Shown piece by piece: positions 52,853 through 61,759 of a DNA stretch of 64,000 nt. How positions within the stretch are numbered: position 1 is the first letter of the stretch; every line of letters begins with the position of its first letter. Both the position numbers and the translations under genes were made by a program. The stretch spans positions 620,001 to 684,000 of the forward strand of contig CBDBZX010000004.1 of NCBI GenBank assembly GCA_965213645.1. Direction: 5' to 3'. The notes under the pieces are model-generated. The model searched no databases. It had not been told where the DNA came from and was given only the letters and a program-made list of their open reading frames with translations. Origin of the DNA: CBDBZX01 sp965213645. Its GTDB lineage: Bacteria; Deinococcota; Deinococci; Deinococcales; Trueperaceae.

Positions 52853-53213
52853 AAGTCGCGTATATCTTGAACAGCCCGAACGCCGCGAATTACAAGCTCG
52901 GCACGATGATCCTGCCGCAGTTAGAAGCGGGCGACCACGGCGTAAGCGTCGTCGGCATTTTCTTTTTTGACGATAATACGTATGTCTTGCGTCAGGGCGA
53001 CCCCATCGGCGAGCGGCTTTCCAAAGTGGCCCAGGAACAGAACATCTTGCTGATGATGTGTGACCAGTGCGCCTTGCAGCGCAATCTAGCGACGGGTGAA
53101 GCGAGGGACGCGCAGCCGCAAGATACGCGGTGGCGGGCGTGAAAGTCGGCTGTTTTCCTGACCTCTATGCGGCGTTGGGCGGCAATCCGCCCGACCAGGT
53201 GATTACGCTGTGA
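52849..53213 (+). pseudogene. DsrE-like sulfur-carrier family gene, frameshifted near its 3' end
   Basis: Starts at TTG 52849 (GGAGG six bases upstream). The first frame gives KVAYILNSPNAANYKLG...FFDDNTYVLRQGDPIGERLS...LLMMCDQCALQRN, a DsrE/DsrF-type fold with a C-x2-C pair, and stops at 53142 after unrelated residues. The -1 frame from about 53100 continues VKVGCFPDLYAALGGNPPDQ and VITL to a stop at 53211-53213, which reads like the natural C-terminus with another cysteine. One lost base in 53100-53115 explains this. Families with ABC genes plus a DsrE relative are thought to handle sulfur or metal-organic compounds; I cannot confirm membership. Confidence 0.75.
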
Positions 53214-53244
53214 ACGTAGGGGCGATTTATGAATCGTCCCTTTT

Positions 53245-53595
53245 CTAGCGCTCGAGCACATAGCACCCATCAATAAAGCGCGTGACGGTGTAACCTCTCC
53301 CAAAAAGTTCCAGAAAAACCTCCCGCTGAGCCAGCCGCCAAGCCAGCGCTCTATCTGGATCTGTAGACAAGGCGTTGATGTCTTTCGGCGTCTCTACGAA
53401 TAGTAGCGGTTCATCTGTGAGGTTAGATGTGAGCGTGTCTGCGTGAAGGGCGTAATTGTGGGGTGTCGTTTCAAGAGGTTGAGGTGGATTCCGCGCCTCG
53501 TCACGCAACAAATCCCAGCGGGCGACGAGCCTGTCGCTTGGCAGCGCACTGTTGAGCGTGCCGCCCAAAACGCCATATGGATCGACAAGATATTT
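53245..53595 (-). pseudogene. GNAT acetyltransferase, 3' part (split by IS)
   Basis: Last 116 codons, beginning KYLVDPYGVLGGTLNSALPSD and ending FIDGCYVLER. It matches the C-terminal domain of the COG3375-like acetyltransferase group. With the IS and one copy of its 4-bp target removed, it joins in frame to 54763-55206 to give a 264-residue protein. A short frame from ATG 53613 in the IS end could be translated but would lack the acetyl-CoA site. Confidence 0.88.
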
Positions 53596-53599
53596 AGAA

Positions 53600-54762
53600 C
53601 TCATGTCTTGCATTTATGCGTAGACGAGCTTGAGCGGACGTAGGCAGGTTCGAGAAAGCCTTTCGCAGTGGACCATAAGCTGGATGAGGCGAACGTCGGT
53701 GAGCGTATCGAGTATGCGCTCAGCAGCTTGTAGAAGGTTTTGGGTACACTTGCTGAGGGTACGCTGCAAACTGGCGAGTGAAAAGGCTAGGCAGGCTAGA
53801 AAAATCCACAGGCGGATACCCGTTTTGGTTCTAAGCCTGGCTTCTTTCAAACCGAAATCATGCTTGACAGACTTGAAGAACGATTCGATGAGCCATCTTT
53901 GGCGGTAGCACCTAGCCAGGTAAGCACCGTCCGCTTTGAAGGTGGCAGCGACATAGAAGCGCTTTTTGCCGCCATCGCGTTTGACATCGCACCAACTGAT
54001 ATGGAGGGGTTGCTCAGGTAAGTCGTGCAGGGCGACCTGTTCACCCCGCTTAGCAAGCTCATCGAGTCTGCGCCCGTCCTTTAAGCGCCGGTCACACTTC
54101 ATGCCAAGAAGCAAGCGTGTAAAGCCTAAGTCGTGGCAGCCCGTAATGAAGTCGCGGCTGCTGAAGCCTGAGTCGGCTAAGACCACAACCCTCGCGCTAA
54201 AGCGTGACGCGGGGAAGGTCTCGAGCAGTTCCAGAGCTAGCTCAACAGGTGTGCGCTTGCCTTTTCCCAGGTAGATGCGGTAGCCCAAAGGCACACTAAA
54301 GCCCTCCACACAGGCGTGGAGTACAACGAGTTGAATCCCGAAGAGCTTATTGAAGACTCGTGCAAAAGGGATGTGCTTGCCTGTCTTCTCAATGCAGGTC
54401 AGGTCAATCTTGAGGCGCACATCACCCCGCCTGCCGCGCCTCGGCAAGCGGTAGAACTGCGCGAACTGCCAGGCAGTAAGCTCTTCCCAGAACACCTTAT
54501 CTGGCGCGTGCTCACATGACAGAAAGCGGCTCGCTGTACTCGCTGATATACCCGTGATGTTCTGCAAGGTGGTTCTCAGTTCGGTGTCCAAAAACAAAGC
54601 AACCAAAGCTCTGAAGGTTCTGACCTCCCGCTTGTTCCATAGCAGGCTCTCAATGCTTCCTAGTAAACTGTTCGTGTGCTGGTTTAGTTGCGTTTTCACA
54701 CCTCACAACTATCAACCAGCACTTCCTTTTTCAACCTCTCTGCATTTTTGCAAGAGTTAAGT
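53600..54762 (-). mobile_element. IS4-supergroup insertion sequence, 1163 bp
   Basis: Flanked by the 4-bp direct repeat AGAA (53596-53599, 54763-54766). Ends are imperfect inverted repeats: CTCATGTCTTGCATTTATGC against CTTAACTCTTGCAAAAATGC, 14 of 20 matching. The insertion splits a GNAT gene cleanly. It is not related closely to the other IS types here. Confidence 0.9.
53614..54699 (-). CDS. IS4/IS701-like DDE transposase
   Basis: 361 residues. Acidic catalytic positions are suggested by LKIDLTCIEKTGKH (first Asp), VVVLADSGFSSRDF (second) and RQRWLIESFFKSVKHDFGL (Glu, Y/R-x-x-R-W-x-I-E form). N-terminal STASRFLSCEHAPDKVFWEEL is a helix-turn-helix-like region. Appears full length. The exact IS family needs a database comparison. 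Confidence 0.85.
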   Translation of the reverse strand: MKTQLNQHTNSLLGSIESLLWNKREVRTFRALVALFLDTELRTTLQNITGISASTASRFLSCEHAPDKVFWEELTAWQFAQFYRLPRRGRRGDVRLKIDLTCIEKTGKHIPFARVFNKLFGIQLVVLHACVEGFSVPLGYRIYLGKGKRTPVELALELLETFPASRFSARVVVLADSGFSSRDFITGCHDLGFTRLLLGMKCDRRLKDGRRLDELAKRGEQVALHDLPEQPLHISWCDVKRDGGKKRFYVAATFKADGAYLARCYRQRWLIESFFKSVKHDFGLKEARLRTKTGIRLWIFLACLAFSLASLQRTLSKCTQNLLQAAERILDTLTDVRLIQLMVHCERLSRTCLRPLKLVYA

Positions 54763-55206
54763 AGAAGCTGTCGCGCCTAGATGCTCTAAGTTGAGCCTCG
54801 CATTTTTCGCTTGCAAGGGGTCGAAGGTCCACGTCATCCAATTTAAGCCCCGCTCCAGGCACCGTTCACGCTGAAACTGTTTGAGCCGCTGACCGATGCC
54901 CAAACCGCGATAGTTGGGCAGCACTGCCATCATGTCCGAGTGAAATCCGACTGAGTTGCCTTCATAAGCTGGAAAACCGTAGACGAAGCCGCAGAGAATA
55001 TCCGCGTCCTCCCCAGATATCTCTTCACACCACGCACCCGCAACCAGACCGCCCGCATGAACCGCCGCGCTCATCTGAGAGCCCGCCACAACCTCTAAGT
55101 CAGCAAAGCCCCACACCGAGCGCTGAACCTCTTCACAGCGTCTGAGTTCGTCTATCTGCGTGAGGGCGCGGACGACGATATGAGAAGATGGAGCGGCGCG
55201 TCGCAC
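54763..55206 (-). pseudogene. GNAT acetyltransferase, 5' part (split by IS)
   Basis: First 148 codons of the same gene: VVRALTQIDELRRCEEVQRSVWG, the strand DILCGFVYGFPAYEG, acetyl-CoA motif LPNYRGLGIGQRLKQFQRE (about 112-130) and MTWTFDPLQAKNARLNLEHLG. All catalytic GNAT motifs are in this half, so a truncated product ending three bases into the IS (GATAST) might bind acetyl-CoA but would lack the family's C-terminal domain. Confidence 0.88.
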
Positions 55207-55272
55207 CTCTCCATCCTACCTCTTTCGTATTTTTAAGCGTTTAGAACTACTACAGCGTTAACTAAATTTTGC

Positions 55273-55520
55273 AGCACTGTTGTCACCCCGAGCCCTTTGC
55301 AGGATAGACTCCGTGCAACGCAGTCGAGGGGTCTCGTTTGGCTATGCCAAAACTTCGTAACTTGCGCTCTCTGTCAGAGAAGAAGGCGAATGCAGAGATT
55401 CTTCGACGGAGTCTATTCCTTCGACAAGCTCAGAGCTTGCCCTGTTCACGAAGTATGGCGAAGCCTTGGAATTCGAAGGGACAGACTCTATAGCTCGCTA
55501 TAGGGCTCAGAATGACATGC
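55273..55520. repeat. Dispersed intergenic repeat, second locus
   Basis: The gap 55207-55544 has no gene. GTCACCCCGAGCCCTTTGC at 55279 starts a stretch nearly identical to the minus strand of 26377-26430; GCAGAGATTCTTCGA and GCTCAGAATGACA downstream also match the other locus. The two loci are the same repeat family in opposite orientation. Confidence 0.7.
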
Positions 55521-55544
55521 TTAATTCTTTAGTTGACAGTGTAC

Positions 55545-56597
55545 TTACCTCAAACTAAAATACAAAAACAGCACGAAGAGGTAGATGCAGCCCAAAATCC
55601 AGACGCGGTACGGATACCAGTTTTGGCGGCGCAGCCTGTCTAAGCGGCGGCGCGACGGGTACGCCTCCTCGACTTTGTAGATGCCGCTCATCGTCTCGCC
55701 GATATCGACGGACGCGGCTTCCTCTTTGGGCAAGTCGTAGCGCTTGGGCTTGGGCTCGACGATTTCGGCAAAGAGGACCACAGCGGTGACGTTGTCGGGG
55801 CTGCCGCGCTCGTTAGCGTTTTCTATCAACTTCGCGGCGGCGTCTTCGGGCGAATGCTCCTTCAAAATTTGCAGAATCACCTCGTCGGCGAGGAGCGTGG
55901 TGACGCCGTCGCTACAAAGCATAAGTTTATCGCCAGAGTGAACTTCGAAGTGGAAGATGTCGAGCTTGAATTCGGGCGTGGAACCGAGCGCATTGGTGAT
56001 GATGTTGCGCCAGCGGTGATGCCGCGCCTCCTCTTCGCTCAGCAGTCCTTGGCGCACCCGGTCTGCGACCCAGGAGTGATCTTGAGTGAGTTGATGGATT
56101 TCGCCACCTCGGATGAGGTAGGCTCTCGAGTCCCCCACATGCCCCACCAACGCCACTTGGTCATCCACCAAAAGCGTCGTGAGCGTCGTGCCCATGCCGC
56201 GACTCTCGGGGTGGTCCGTCGCGTAGTCGTAAATTTCTAAGTTGGCGTCTTGCACCGCCCTTGCAATGGCGGCAGGTGGGTGGGCTTGCGCCTTCTTGAG
56301 CGCGCGGCTCAGCACCTTGACCGCTGTTTCGCTCGCGATTTCGCCCGACTGGTGTCCGCCCATCCCGTCCGCTACAATCGCCAAGACCCCTTGCGGTGTG
56401 GTGTCCACAAAATAGCTGTCCTGATTGACCTTGCGCACCTCACCGGCCTCGCTCTGACCCGCAAAGTGAATGCGTGTCGCGGCGAGTTGTCCCTTTGACT
56501 GAGGCTTGGTTCGGGGTTTAGTTTGCGGCTTGACCTCACTCGACTCGGCAGCTTGGGCCTTAGTAGCTTGGGTAGCTTGGGACGGCGCGGACTTCAT
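55545..56597 (-). CDS. PP2C-type Ser/Thr phosphatase with C-terminal membrane anchor
   Basis: Mn-dependent phosphatase that reverses Ser/Thr kinase signalling. About 350 residues: a Lys/Gln/Thr-rich N-terminal tail (about 1-45), then the PP2C domain with VNQDSYFV, ADGMGGHQSGEIAS (about 92-105), GHVGDSRAYLI, LCSDGVTTLL and GSPDNVTAVV, and a final membrane helix VWILGCIYLFVLFLYF. ATG 56597 is preferred to 56603 because TATAAT lies eight bases before it. Its natural partner may be the kinase at 34-810 or another one. Confidence 0.92.
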   Translation of the reverse strand: MKSAPSQATQATKAQAAESSEVKPQTKPRTKPQSKGQLAATRIHFAGQSEAGEVRKVNQDSYFVDTTPQGVLAIVADGMGGHQSGEIASETAVKVLSRALKKAQAHPPAAIARAVQDANLEIYDYATDHPESRGMGTTLTTLLVDDQVALVGHVGDSRAYLIRGGEIHQLTQDHSWVADRVRQGLLSEEEARHHRWRNIITNALGSTPEFKLDIFHFEVHSGDKLMLCSDGVTTLLADEVILQILKEHSPEDAAAKLIENANERGSPDNVTAVVLFAEIVEPKPKRYDLPKEEAASVDIGETMSGIYKVEEAYPSRRRLDRLRRQNWYPYRVWILGCIYLFVLFLYFSLR

Positions 56598-56611
56598 GAA
56601 CATTGATTATA
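56598..56611 (-). promoter_or_regulatory. Leaderless promoter of the PP2C gene (TATAAT)
   Basis: Consensus TATAAT on the minus strand (56611-56606) and eight bases to the ATG at 56597. Confidence 0.6.
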
Positions 56612-56674
56612 CATCGCTCACCCGGTAGCGTTGGGAAGTAACTCGCCTTCAGCCTCCCTTTTGACCCTTTACGG

Positions 56675-56686
56675 TATGCTGCGAGG
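56675..56686 (+). promoter_or_regulatory. Leaderless-type -10 of gatA
   Basis: TATGCT at 56675-56680 and six bases before ATG 56687. The six bases GCGAGG could also act as a very close ribosome site. Confidence 0.45.
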
Positions 56687-58144
56687 ATGAATGCTCATAA
56701 GATCGCGCAAGAGGTTTGTAGCGGGCGAGTCAGCGCGGAAGAGGTTGTACGAGAGGCGTTAGAACGTGCTGAGCGCGTCCAGAAAGACCTCAATGCGTTT
56801 CTTACGGTTGCTCATGACGCGGCGCTAGAGAAGGCTCGAGCCCTAGACCAAAAGTTAGCGTCAGGTGACACGCTCGGACCTCTTGCGGGCGTCCCTATCG
56901 CGGTGAAAGACAATATCTGCACGGCGGGGATTCGCACCACAGCGGGGTCCAAAAGTCTGGAGACCTTCGTGCCTCCTCACAGCGCGACGGTGGTGGCGCG
57001 GCTCGAGGCGGCGGGCGCAATCGTGATGGCTAAGACCAACCTGGATGAATTTGGGATGGGGGGCTCAGGCGAAAACTCCGCGTACGGCGCGATGAAGAAC
57101 CCTTGGGACAGCTCAAAAGTCCCCGGCGGCTCCTCGGGCGGCTCCGCCATTGCGGTTTCGGCGGGCGTCGTGCCACTTGCGCTCGGTACGGACACGGGCG
57201 GCTCGGTGCGTCAACCTGCGGCCTACACCGGGCTCATCGGCTTTAAGCCGACCTATGGACGGTTATCACGCTACGGCGTGGTGGCGTTTGCAAGCTCGCT
57301 CGACCAAATTGGGGTGCTGTGCCGCTCATCGCAAGATTTGGCGTTAGCGATGGACGCGGCGAGCGGACACGACCCGTGTGAGGCGACGAGCTTAGAGGTT
57401 GCCCCTGCGTTTATGGAGAAGTTAGAGGCCAATCGGTCTTTAGAAGGGCTCCGCGTCGGCGTGATTCAAGAGCTTTCGGGCGAAGGGAACAGCGCAGGGA
57501 TACAAAGGGCGCTGGAGCGCACCGCCGCAACGCTAACCTCTCTAGGCGCAACCATCGGCGAAGCCTCCATCCCCAACGCGCCGCACGGCGTCGCCGCGTA
57601 TTATCTAGTTGGCCCGGCTGAAGCGTCGGCGAACTTAGCCCGCTTCGACGCGATGCTCTACAGCGAGCGTGTTGGCGAGAACCGCTCCGGTCAAGCCGAG
57701 GTGATGATGCGTTCACGCGGTGAGGGCTTCGGTCCCGAGGTGCGCCGCCGCATCCTGATGGGAACCTACGCGCTTTCAGCCGGGTATTACGACGCTTACT
57801 ACGGCAAGGCGCTCAAGGTGCGCCGTCTTATCGCGGACGATTTCGCTCGAGCTTTTGAAACCTTTGACTTGCTCATGACCCCGACCACGCCGAGCACCGC
57901 GTATCCGCTCGGCAAGAAGTCAGATGACCCGCTCGCGATGTACTTGGATGACATCGACACCGTCCTCGCGAATCTTGTGGGCATCGGGGCGATTAGTATT
58001 CCGGCAGGTACAGCGGAGGGTTTGCCCTGCGGCGTGCAGCTTTTTGCGCCGACGTTGCAAGATGAAAAACTCGTAGAGGTAACGGCGAGGCTCGAGAGAG
58101 CCGCTGGCGAGACCTTCTCCCCCGTTGCCCCTGACTACGCCTGA
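56687..58144 (+). CDS. gatA: Asp/Glu-tRNA amidotransferase subunit A
   Basis: Glutaminase subunit of GatCAB, which converts Glu-tRNA(Gln) and/or Asp-tRNA(Asn) to the amide forms. 485 residues of the amidase-signature family: catalytic lysine in PIAVKDNICTAG (about 74), Gly-Ser-rich loop VPGGSSGGSAIAVSAGVVPLALGTDTGGS with the Ser-cisSer pair, and the GatA-specific GLIGFKPTYGRLSRYGVVAFASSLDQ. gatB and gatC are not adjacent, as is usual for dispersed gat genes. Confidence 0.95.
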   Translation: MNAHKIAQEVCSGRVSAEEVVREALERAERVQKDLNAFLTVAHDAALEKARALDQKLASGDTLGPLAGVPIAVKDNICTAGIRTTAGSKSLETFVPPHSATVVARLEAAGAIVMAKTNLDEFGMGGSGENSAYGAMKNPWDSSKVPGGSSGGSAIAVSAGVVPLALGTDTGGSVRQPAAYTGLIGFKPTYGRLSRYGVVAFASSLDQIGVLCRSSQDLALAMDAASGHDPCEATSLEVAPAFMEKLEANRSLEGLRVGVIQELSGEGNSAGIQRALERTAATLTSLGATIGEASIPNAPHGVAAYYLVGPAEASANLARFDAMLYSERVGENRSGQAEVMMRSRGEGFGPEVRRRILMGTYALSAGYYDAYYGKALKVRRLIADDFARAFETFDLLMTPTTPSTAYPLGKKSDDPLAMYLDDIDTVLANLVGIGAISIPAGTAEGLPCGVQLFAPTLQDEKLVEVTARLERAAGETFSPVAPDYA

Positions 58145-58209
58145 GCAAGAGGTCGAAGCCATTAGCCACAGTTTTCTGATCAATCATGAAATTTGCCCTC
58201 CCAAAAGGA

Positions 58210-58239
58210 TTGCAGTGCTTGCGCCCAAGCTGATATACT
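58210..58239 (+). promoter_or_regulatory. Candidate promoter of the second sugar-binding protein
   Basis: TTGCAG (58210-58215) and TATACT (58234-58239), 18-base spacer. It implies a leader of about 120 bases, much longer than at the paralogous gene, which could hold regulation; no clear structure seen. Confidence 0.4.
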
Positions 58240-58366
58240 CCCCTCATCAAACGATTGTAGGCAGGGGGTGCGGCGTAAGATTTGCTATGCGAGCGATGAG
58301 GTTGTTGTAGCGCGTGTCTCACCCCGTTCTGAGCAGACCTACCGCCGCTTTGAAAGAAAGAGGTGA

Positions 58367-59668
58367 ATGATGAAGAGGTTAGTTTTGGCGCTACTCTCGC
58401 TGAGCGTGGTGTTCGGCGCTGCGCAGGCACAAACGACGATTCGTTTTTCGGGAGGTGCGTCGGGTCCGGGGCTCGAGACCGAGCGTCAACTCGCCCAGAT
58501 GTACATGGAGCAAAACCCCGATGTCACCGTTGAGGTCTTGCCTGGCCCCGACTCTTCGGACGAGCGTTTTTCTCTGTACCTGCAACTTTTCGAGGCGCAG
58601 TCTGCCGACTTCGACGTGTTACAGCTCGACATCATCTGGCCCGGTCAGCTCGCCCAGCACTTAGCAGACTTAAATCAGTACGGCGATATTCAGAGTTCGA
58701 TGGGTGAGTTTTTCCCGGAGATTGTCGAAGCGAATACGGTAGACGACAAGCTCACCGCGATTCCTTGGTTCACCGACGCCGGGCTACTCTACTATCGCAC
58801 TGACCTCTTAGAGGAGTACGGCTTTGACGGTCCGCCTGAGACGTGGACGGAGCTCGAGGAGATGTCACAAACTATTCAAGAGGGCGAGCGCCAAGAGAAT
58901 CAGGACTTCAGCGCCTTTGTCTGGCAAGGTCAATCTTACGAGGGGCTCACCTGTGACGCGCTGGAATGGATCAACTCGGCAGGGGGCGGCCAGATTATCA
59001 GCCCCGAGCAGGTCATCACGGTGTTCAACCCTGCCGCCGTGGACATGATCAGCCGCGCCGCTGAATGGGTTGGCACGATTTCGCCCACGGGTGTTACGGG
59101 CTTCGCTGAAGAAGACGCCCGCAACTTCTTCCAAGCGGGCAACGCCGCCTTTATGCGCAACTGGCCCTACGCCTACAGCATCATGAACGCCGACGACAGC
59201 CCCATCGCGGGCAACTTCGATGTGGTGCCGCTCCCTCACACCGAGGGCAACGACTCCGCCGCCGCATTGGGCGGTTGGAACTTGGGCGTCTCGCGCTACA
59301 GCGCAAACCCCGAGATTGCCGCCGACGTCGCCGCCTTTTTCGCCTCGCCCGAAGCGCAGAGACTCCGCGCGGTCGAGGGTAGCTTCATTCCGACCCGCCC
59401 CGCCTTGTTCGAAGACCAAGAGGTCTTAGAGGCGCAGCCTTTCTTCGGACGCCTCTTGGACGTCTTCACAAACGCGGTGGCGCGTCCCTCCGCGCCGACG
59501 GGTCAGCAGTACAACGAGGTCTCGAGGGCCTTCTACACCGCCGTCCACAACGTGCTGACGGGTGAGGAAGAAGCGGAGGTTGCACTCGAGATTCTCGAGC
59601 TCGACCTGCAAGACATCACCGGCTTTGAAGTGGGCGAGCCACAGGCGGAGACGAGTTCAACCCAGTAG
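58367..59668 (+). CDS. Sugar ABC transporter substrate-binding protein, paralog 2
   Basis: 433 residues, colinear with and roughly 80% identical by eye to the protein at 33245-34543. It has a Sec signal MMKRLVLALLSLSVVFGAAQA and the same blocks (LLQLDIIWPGQLAQHL-like, AIPWFTDAGLLYYRTDLLEEYG, FVWQGQSYEGLTC). No permease genes follow; instead a terminator and a broken alpha-glucosidase gene. It may feed the permeases encoded at 34705-36656 with a different specificity, or be a remnant of a duplicated locus. The leader CTTTGAAAGAAAGAGGTGAA is also shared with the first copy. Confidence 0.9.
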   Translation: MMKRLVLALLSLSVVFGAAQAQTTIRFSGGASGPGLETERQLAQMYMEQNPDVTVEVLPGPDSSDERFSLYLQLFEAQSADFDVLQLDIIWPGQLAQHLADLNQYGDIQSSMGEFFPEIVEANTVDDKLTAIPWFTDAGLLYYRTDLLEEYGFDGPPETWTELEEMSQTIQEGERQENQDFSAFVWQGQSYEGLTCDALEWINSAGGGQIISPEQVITVFNPAAVDMISRAAEWVGTISPTGVTGFAEEDARNFFQAGNAAFMRNWPYAYSIMNADDSPIAGNFDVVPLPHTEGNDSAAALGGWNLGVSRYSANPEIAADVAAFFASPEAQRLRAVEGSFIPTRPALFEDQEVLEAQPFFGRLLDVFTNAVARPSAPTGQQYNEVSRAFYTAVHNVLTGEEEAEVALEILELDLQDITGFEVGEPQAETSSTQ

Positions 59669-59698
59669 TTTTCATAGTAGACTTTAGATAGATTAAAG

Positions 59699-59721
59699 CC
59701 GGACTGCGCCGCGCAGTCCGG
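59699..59721 (+). terminator. Terminator after the second binding protein
   Basis: Perfect 10-bp stem CCGGACTGCG/CGCAGTCCGG with a three-base loop, then TTTAGCTTT. Confidence 0.75.
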
Positions 59722-59766
59722 TTTAGCTTTGCACTTGAGTTTTAAGACGAGGAAGCAGGAACGTCA

Positions 59767-60447
59767 ATGGAGCCAACACAACAGCAAACAAAAAGACGAA
59801 CCTGGTGGAAAGAGAGCGTCGTCTACCAGATTTATCCGCGCAGCTTTTACGACAGCAACGGCGACGGTATCGGCGACTTACGCGGGATTATTCACAAGCT
59901 CGACTACATTCAAGACTTGGGTGTTGACGTGGTCTGGCTCTGCCCCGTTTATAAGTCGCCCAACGACGACAACGGCTACGACATCAGCGATTATAGAGCG
60001 ATTGCGGAAGAATTCGGCACGGTGGCGGACTGGGACGAACTCCTCGCTGAAATGCACCAACGCGGCATCAAGCTCATCATGGATTTAGTCGTCAACCACA
60101 CCTCGGATGAGCACCCCTGGTTCATTGAGTCACGTAGGTCTAAAGACAATCCCTACCGCCAACAGCTCATCCACTTGCGAAAAACGCATCCCACCATCGT
60201 TTACGGAACCTACCGCTTACTTTTAGAGGACCACGAGGAGATTTACGCCTTTACGCGAACATTGCGCAGCGAGCGGTTGCTCGTCATTTTGAATTTCGCG
60301 CGTGACACGCCCGAATTTATCTTGCCCGATCACGTAGCGTTCACTCACAAAGAACTGCTCATCAGCAACTACGACGCCGAATCCAGCGAGGACATTGGGA
60401 AGCTAAAGCTACGTCCCTTTAAAGCGCGAGTTTATCAGCTTAGCTGA
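59767..60447 (+). pseudogene. GH13 alpha-glucosidase with a large in-frame internal deletion
   Basis: 226 codons where about 540-560 are expected. Residues 1-131 match the N-terminus (VVYQIYPRSFYDSNGDGIGDL, DLVVNHTSDEHPWF, SRRSKDNPYR), then the sequence jumps near nucleotide 60156 to the C-terminal region QLIHLRKTHPTIVYGTYRLLL and runs to a normal end. Regions II-IV, with nucleophile, acid and third carboxylate, are missing, so the product cannot be active. Both pieces end at a Tyr-Arg context (NPYR / FYRQ in relatives), suggesting recombination at short homology. Confidence 0.85.
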
Positions 60448-60544
60448 CCTTGCGCGGTACACCTTGGTATTTGTAGAACTGCGAAAGTAGCGGCTCAGCC
60501 GCCTCGCACTACCTCAACCCTCGCTTTTAACTCCTCAAAAAGCG

Positions 60545-60556
60545 TTTAATAGAGGC
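60545..60556 (+). promoter_or_regulatory. Leaderless-type -10 of the dehydratase gene
   Basis: TTTAAT at 60545-60550 and six bases to ATG 60557. Confidence 0.45.
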
Positions 60557-61558
60557 ATGACTTCTGCCGCCCCAAACCAAGCAAGTTTTGCAGGCATCGA
60601 ACGCGCCGCGCAGCGCTTAAAAGGAACCGCTGTGCGCACACCTCTCCTAAAGTTGCCTTTCTATGATGACGTGTACGCCAAAGCGGAGAACTTGCAGCTT
60701 ACGGGCTCGTTTAAGGTGCGCGGCGCGACGAACTTTCTCGCGTCGCTAGGTGAAGAAATGGGGGAAGAGGCGAGAGGTCGAGGGGTCGTGGCGTTTTCTA
60801 GCGGCAACCACGCCCAGGGTGTCGCCTGCGCCGCCCATCAGTTTGGTGTCCCTGCGACCATCGTGATTCCCGACAACGCACCGGACATCAAGGTCAAAAG
60901 GACCGAAGCATGGGGTGCGGAGGTCGTGCGTTGCGAGAGCAGGAGCGGCGAGCGCGAACGGGTGGCGCATGAACTCACCGAGGCGAAAGGGGCGACGCTC
61001 GTGCCCCCCTTCGACCATCCTTGGATTATCGAGGGGCAGGGCACGGTGGGCCTAGAAATCGCGGAAGACTTGCCTGAGGTTGCTAATGTGCTGGTCTGCT
61101 TGGGCGGCGGCGGTCTCTTAGCGGGCATCGCCACGGCGATACATAAGCGCTGCCCCGACGCGCAGCTTATCGGCGTCGAACCCGAACTTGCAGCCGACGG
61201 CAAGGCGTCGTTCGGTTCGGGCACGCTGCAAAGCTGGGATATGGCGCTGACCTCGCGCACGGTGGCGGACGGCGCGCGGACGCAGAGTTTGGGCGAGTAC
61301 ACCTTTGCGATTATCAAGGAAAAAGTGGCGGGCATCATCACGGTGAGCGAAGCGGCAATTTTAGTGGCGACGAGAGATTATCTGAGTGAGGTCAAGCTCG
61401 TCGTTGAGCCGACGGGCGCACTGACCTTAGCGGCGTATCGGCGGCTGTTGGAAGGCTCAGCAGATGGGGTGAGTCTGAAAGAGGGTCCAACCGTGCTTTT
61501 AGTGAGTGGCGGCAACGCTGACCCGGCACGGCTGGCTGAGATGCTGACTGGGTTCTAA
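60557..61558 (+). CDS. PLP-dependent threonine/serine dehydratase
   Basis: Deaminates threonine to 2-oxobutanoate or serine to pyruvate. 333 residues; the PLP lysine is in LTGSFKVRGATN (about 53), the substrate loop is SSGNHAQG (about 77), and the phosphate-binding glycine loop is CLGGGGLLAG (about 184). No C-terminal ACT regulatory domain, so it is the short catabolic/TdcB or serine-racemase-like type, not allosteric IlvA. Products of this reaction are what RidA detoxifies. Confidence 0.88.
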   Translation: MTSAAPNQASFAGIERAAQRLKGTAVRTPLLKLPFYDDVYAKAENLQLTGSFKVRGATNFLASLGEEMGEEARGRGVVAFSSGNHAQGVACAAHQFGVPATIVIPDNAPDIKVKRTEAWGAEVVRCESRSGERERVAHELTEAKGATLVPPFDHPWIIEGQGTVGLEIAEDLPEVANVLVCLGGGGLLAGIATAIHKRCPDAQLIGVEPELAADGKASFGSGTLQSWDMALTSRTVADGARTQSLGEYTFAIIKEKVAGIITVSEAAILVATRDYLSEVKLVVEPTGALTLAAYRRLLEGSADGVSLKEGPTVLLVSGGNADPARLAEMLTGF

Positions 61559-61744
61559 ATGAGCTAGTTAAGCGTTTCTTCTTCCTGACCTGCTAAAGTC
61601 CAGTCAAGTTAGTTATCGTTCATCCGTCCCTGCGGGAAACTTTGTAACGGAAGGGGCGCAGTCTCCCGAAGGGAATGAACGGTGCTGACCCGCCGAAACA
61701 CTTGAAATTTTCGAGTCTTAACACCTTCAACGCGCGAAGCGTAC

Positions 61745-61759
61745 TATAATCGTCTATAT
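61745..61759 (+). promoter_or_regulatory. Consensus -10 before the small membrane protein
   Basis: TATAAT at 61745-61750, nine bases before ATG 61760. Confidence 0.6.
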
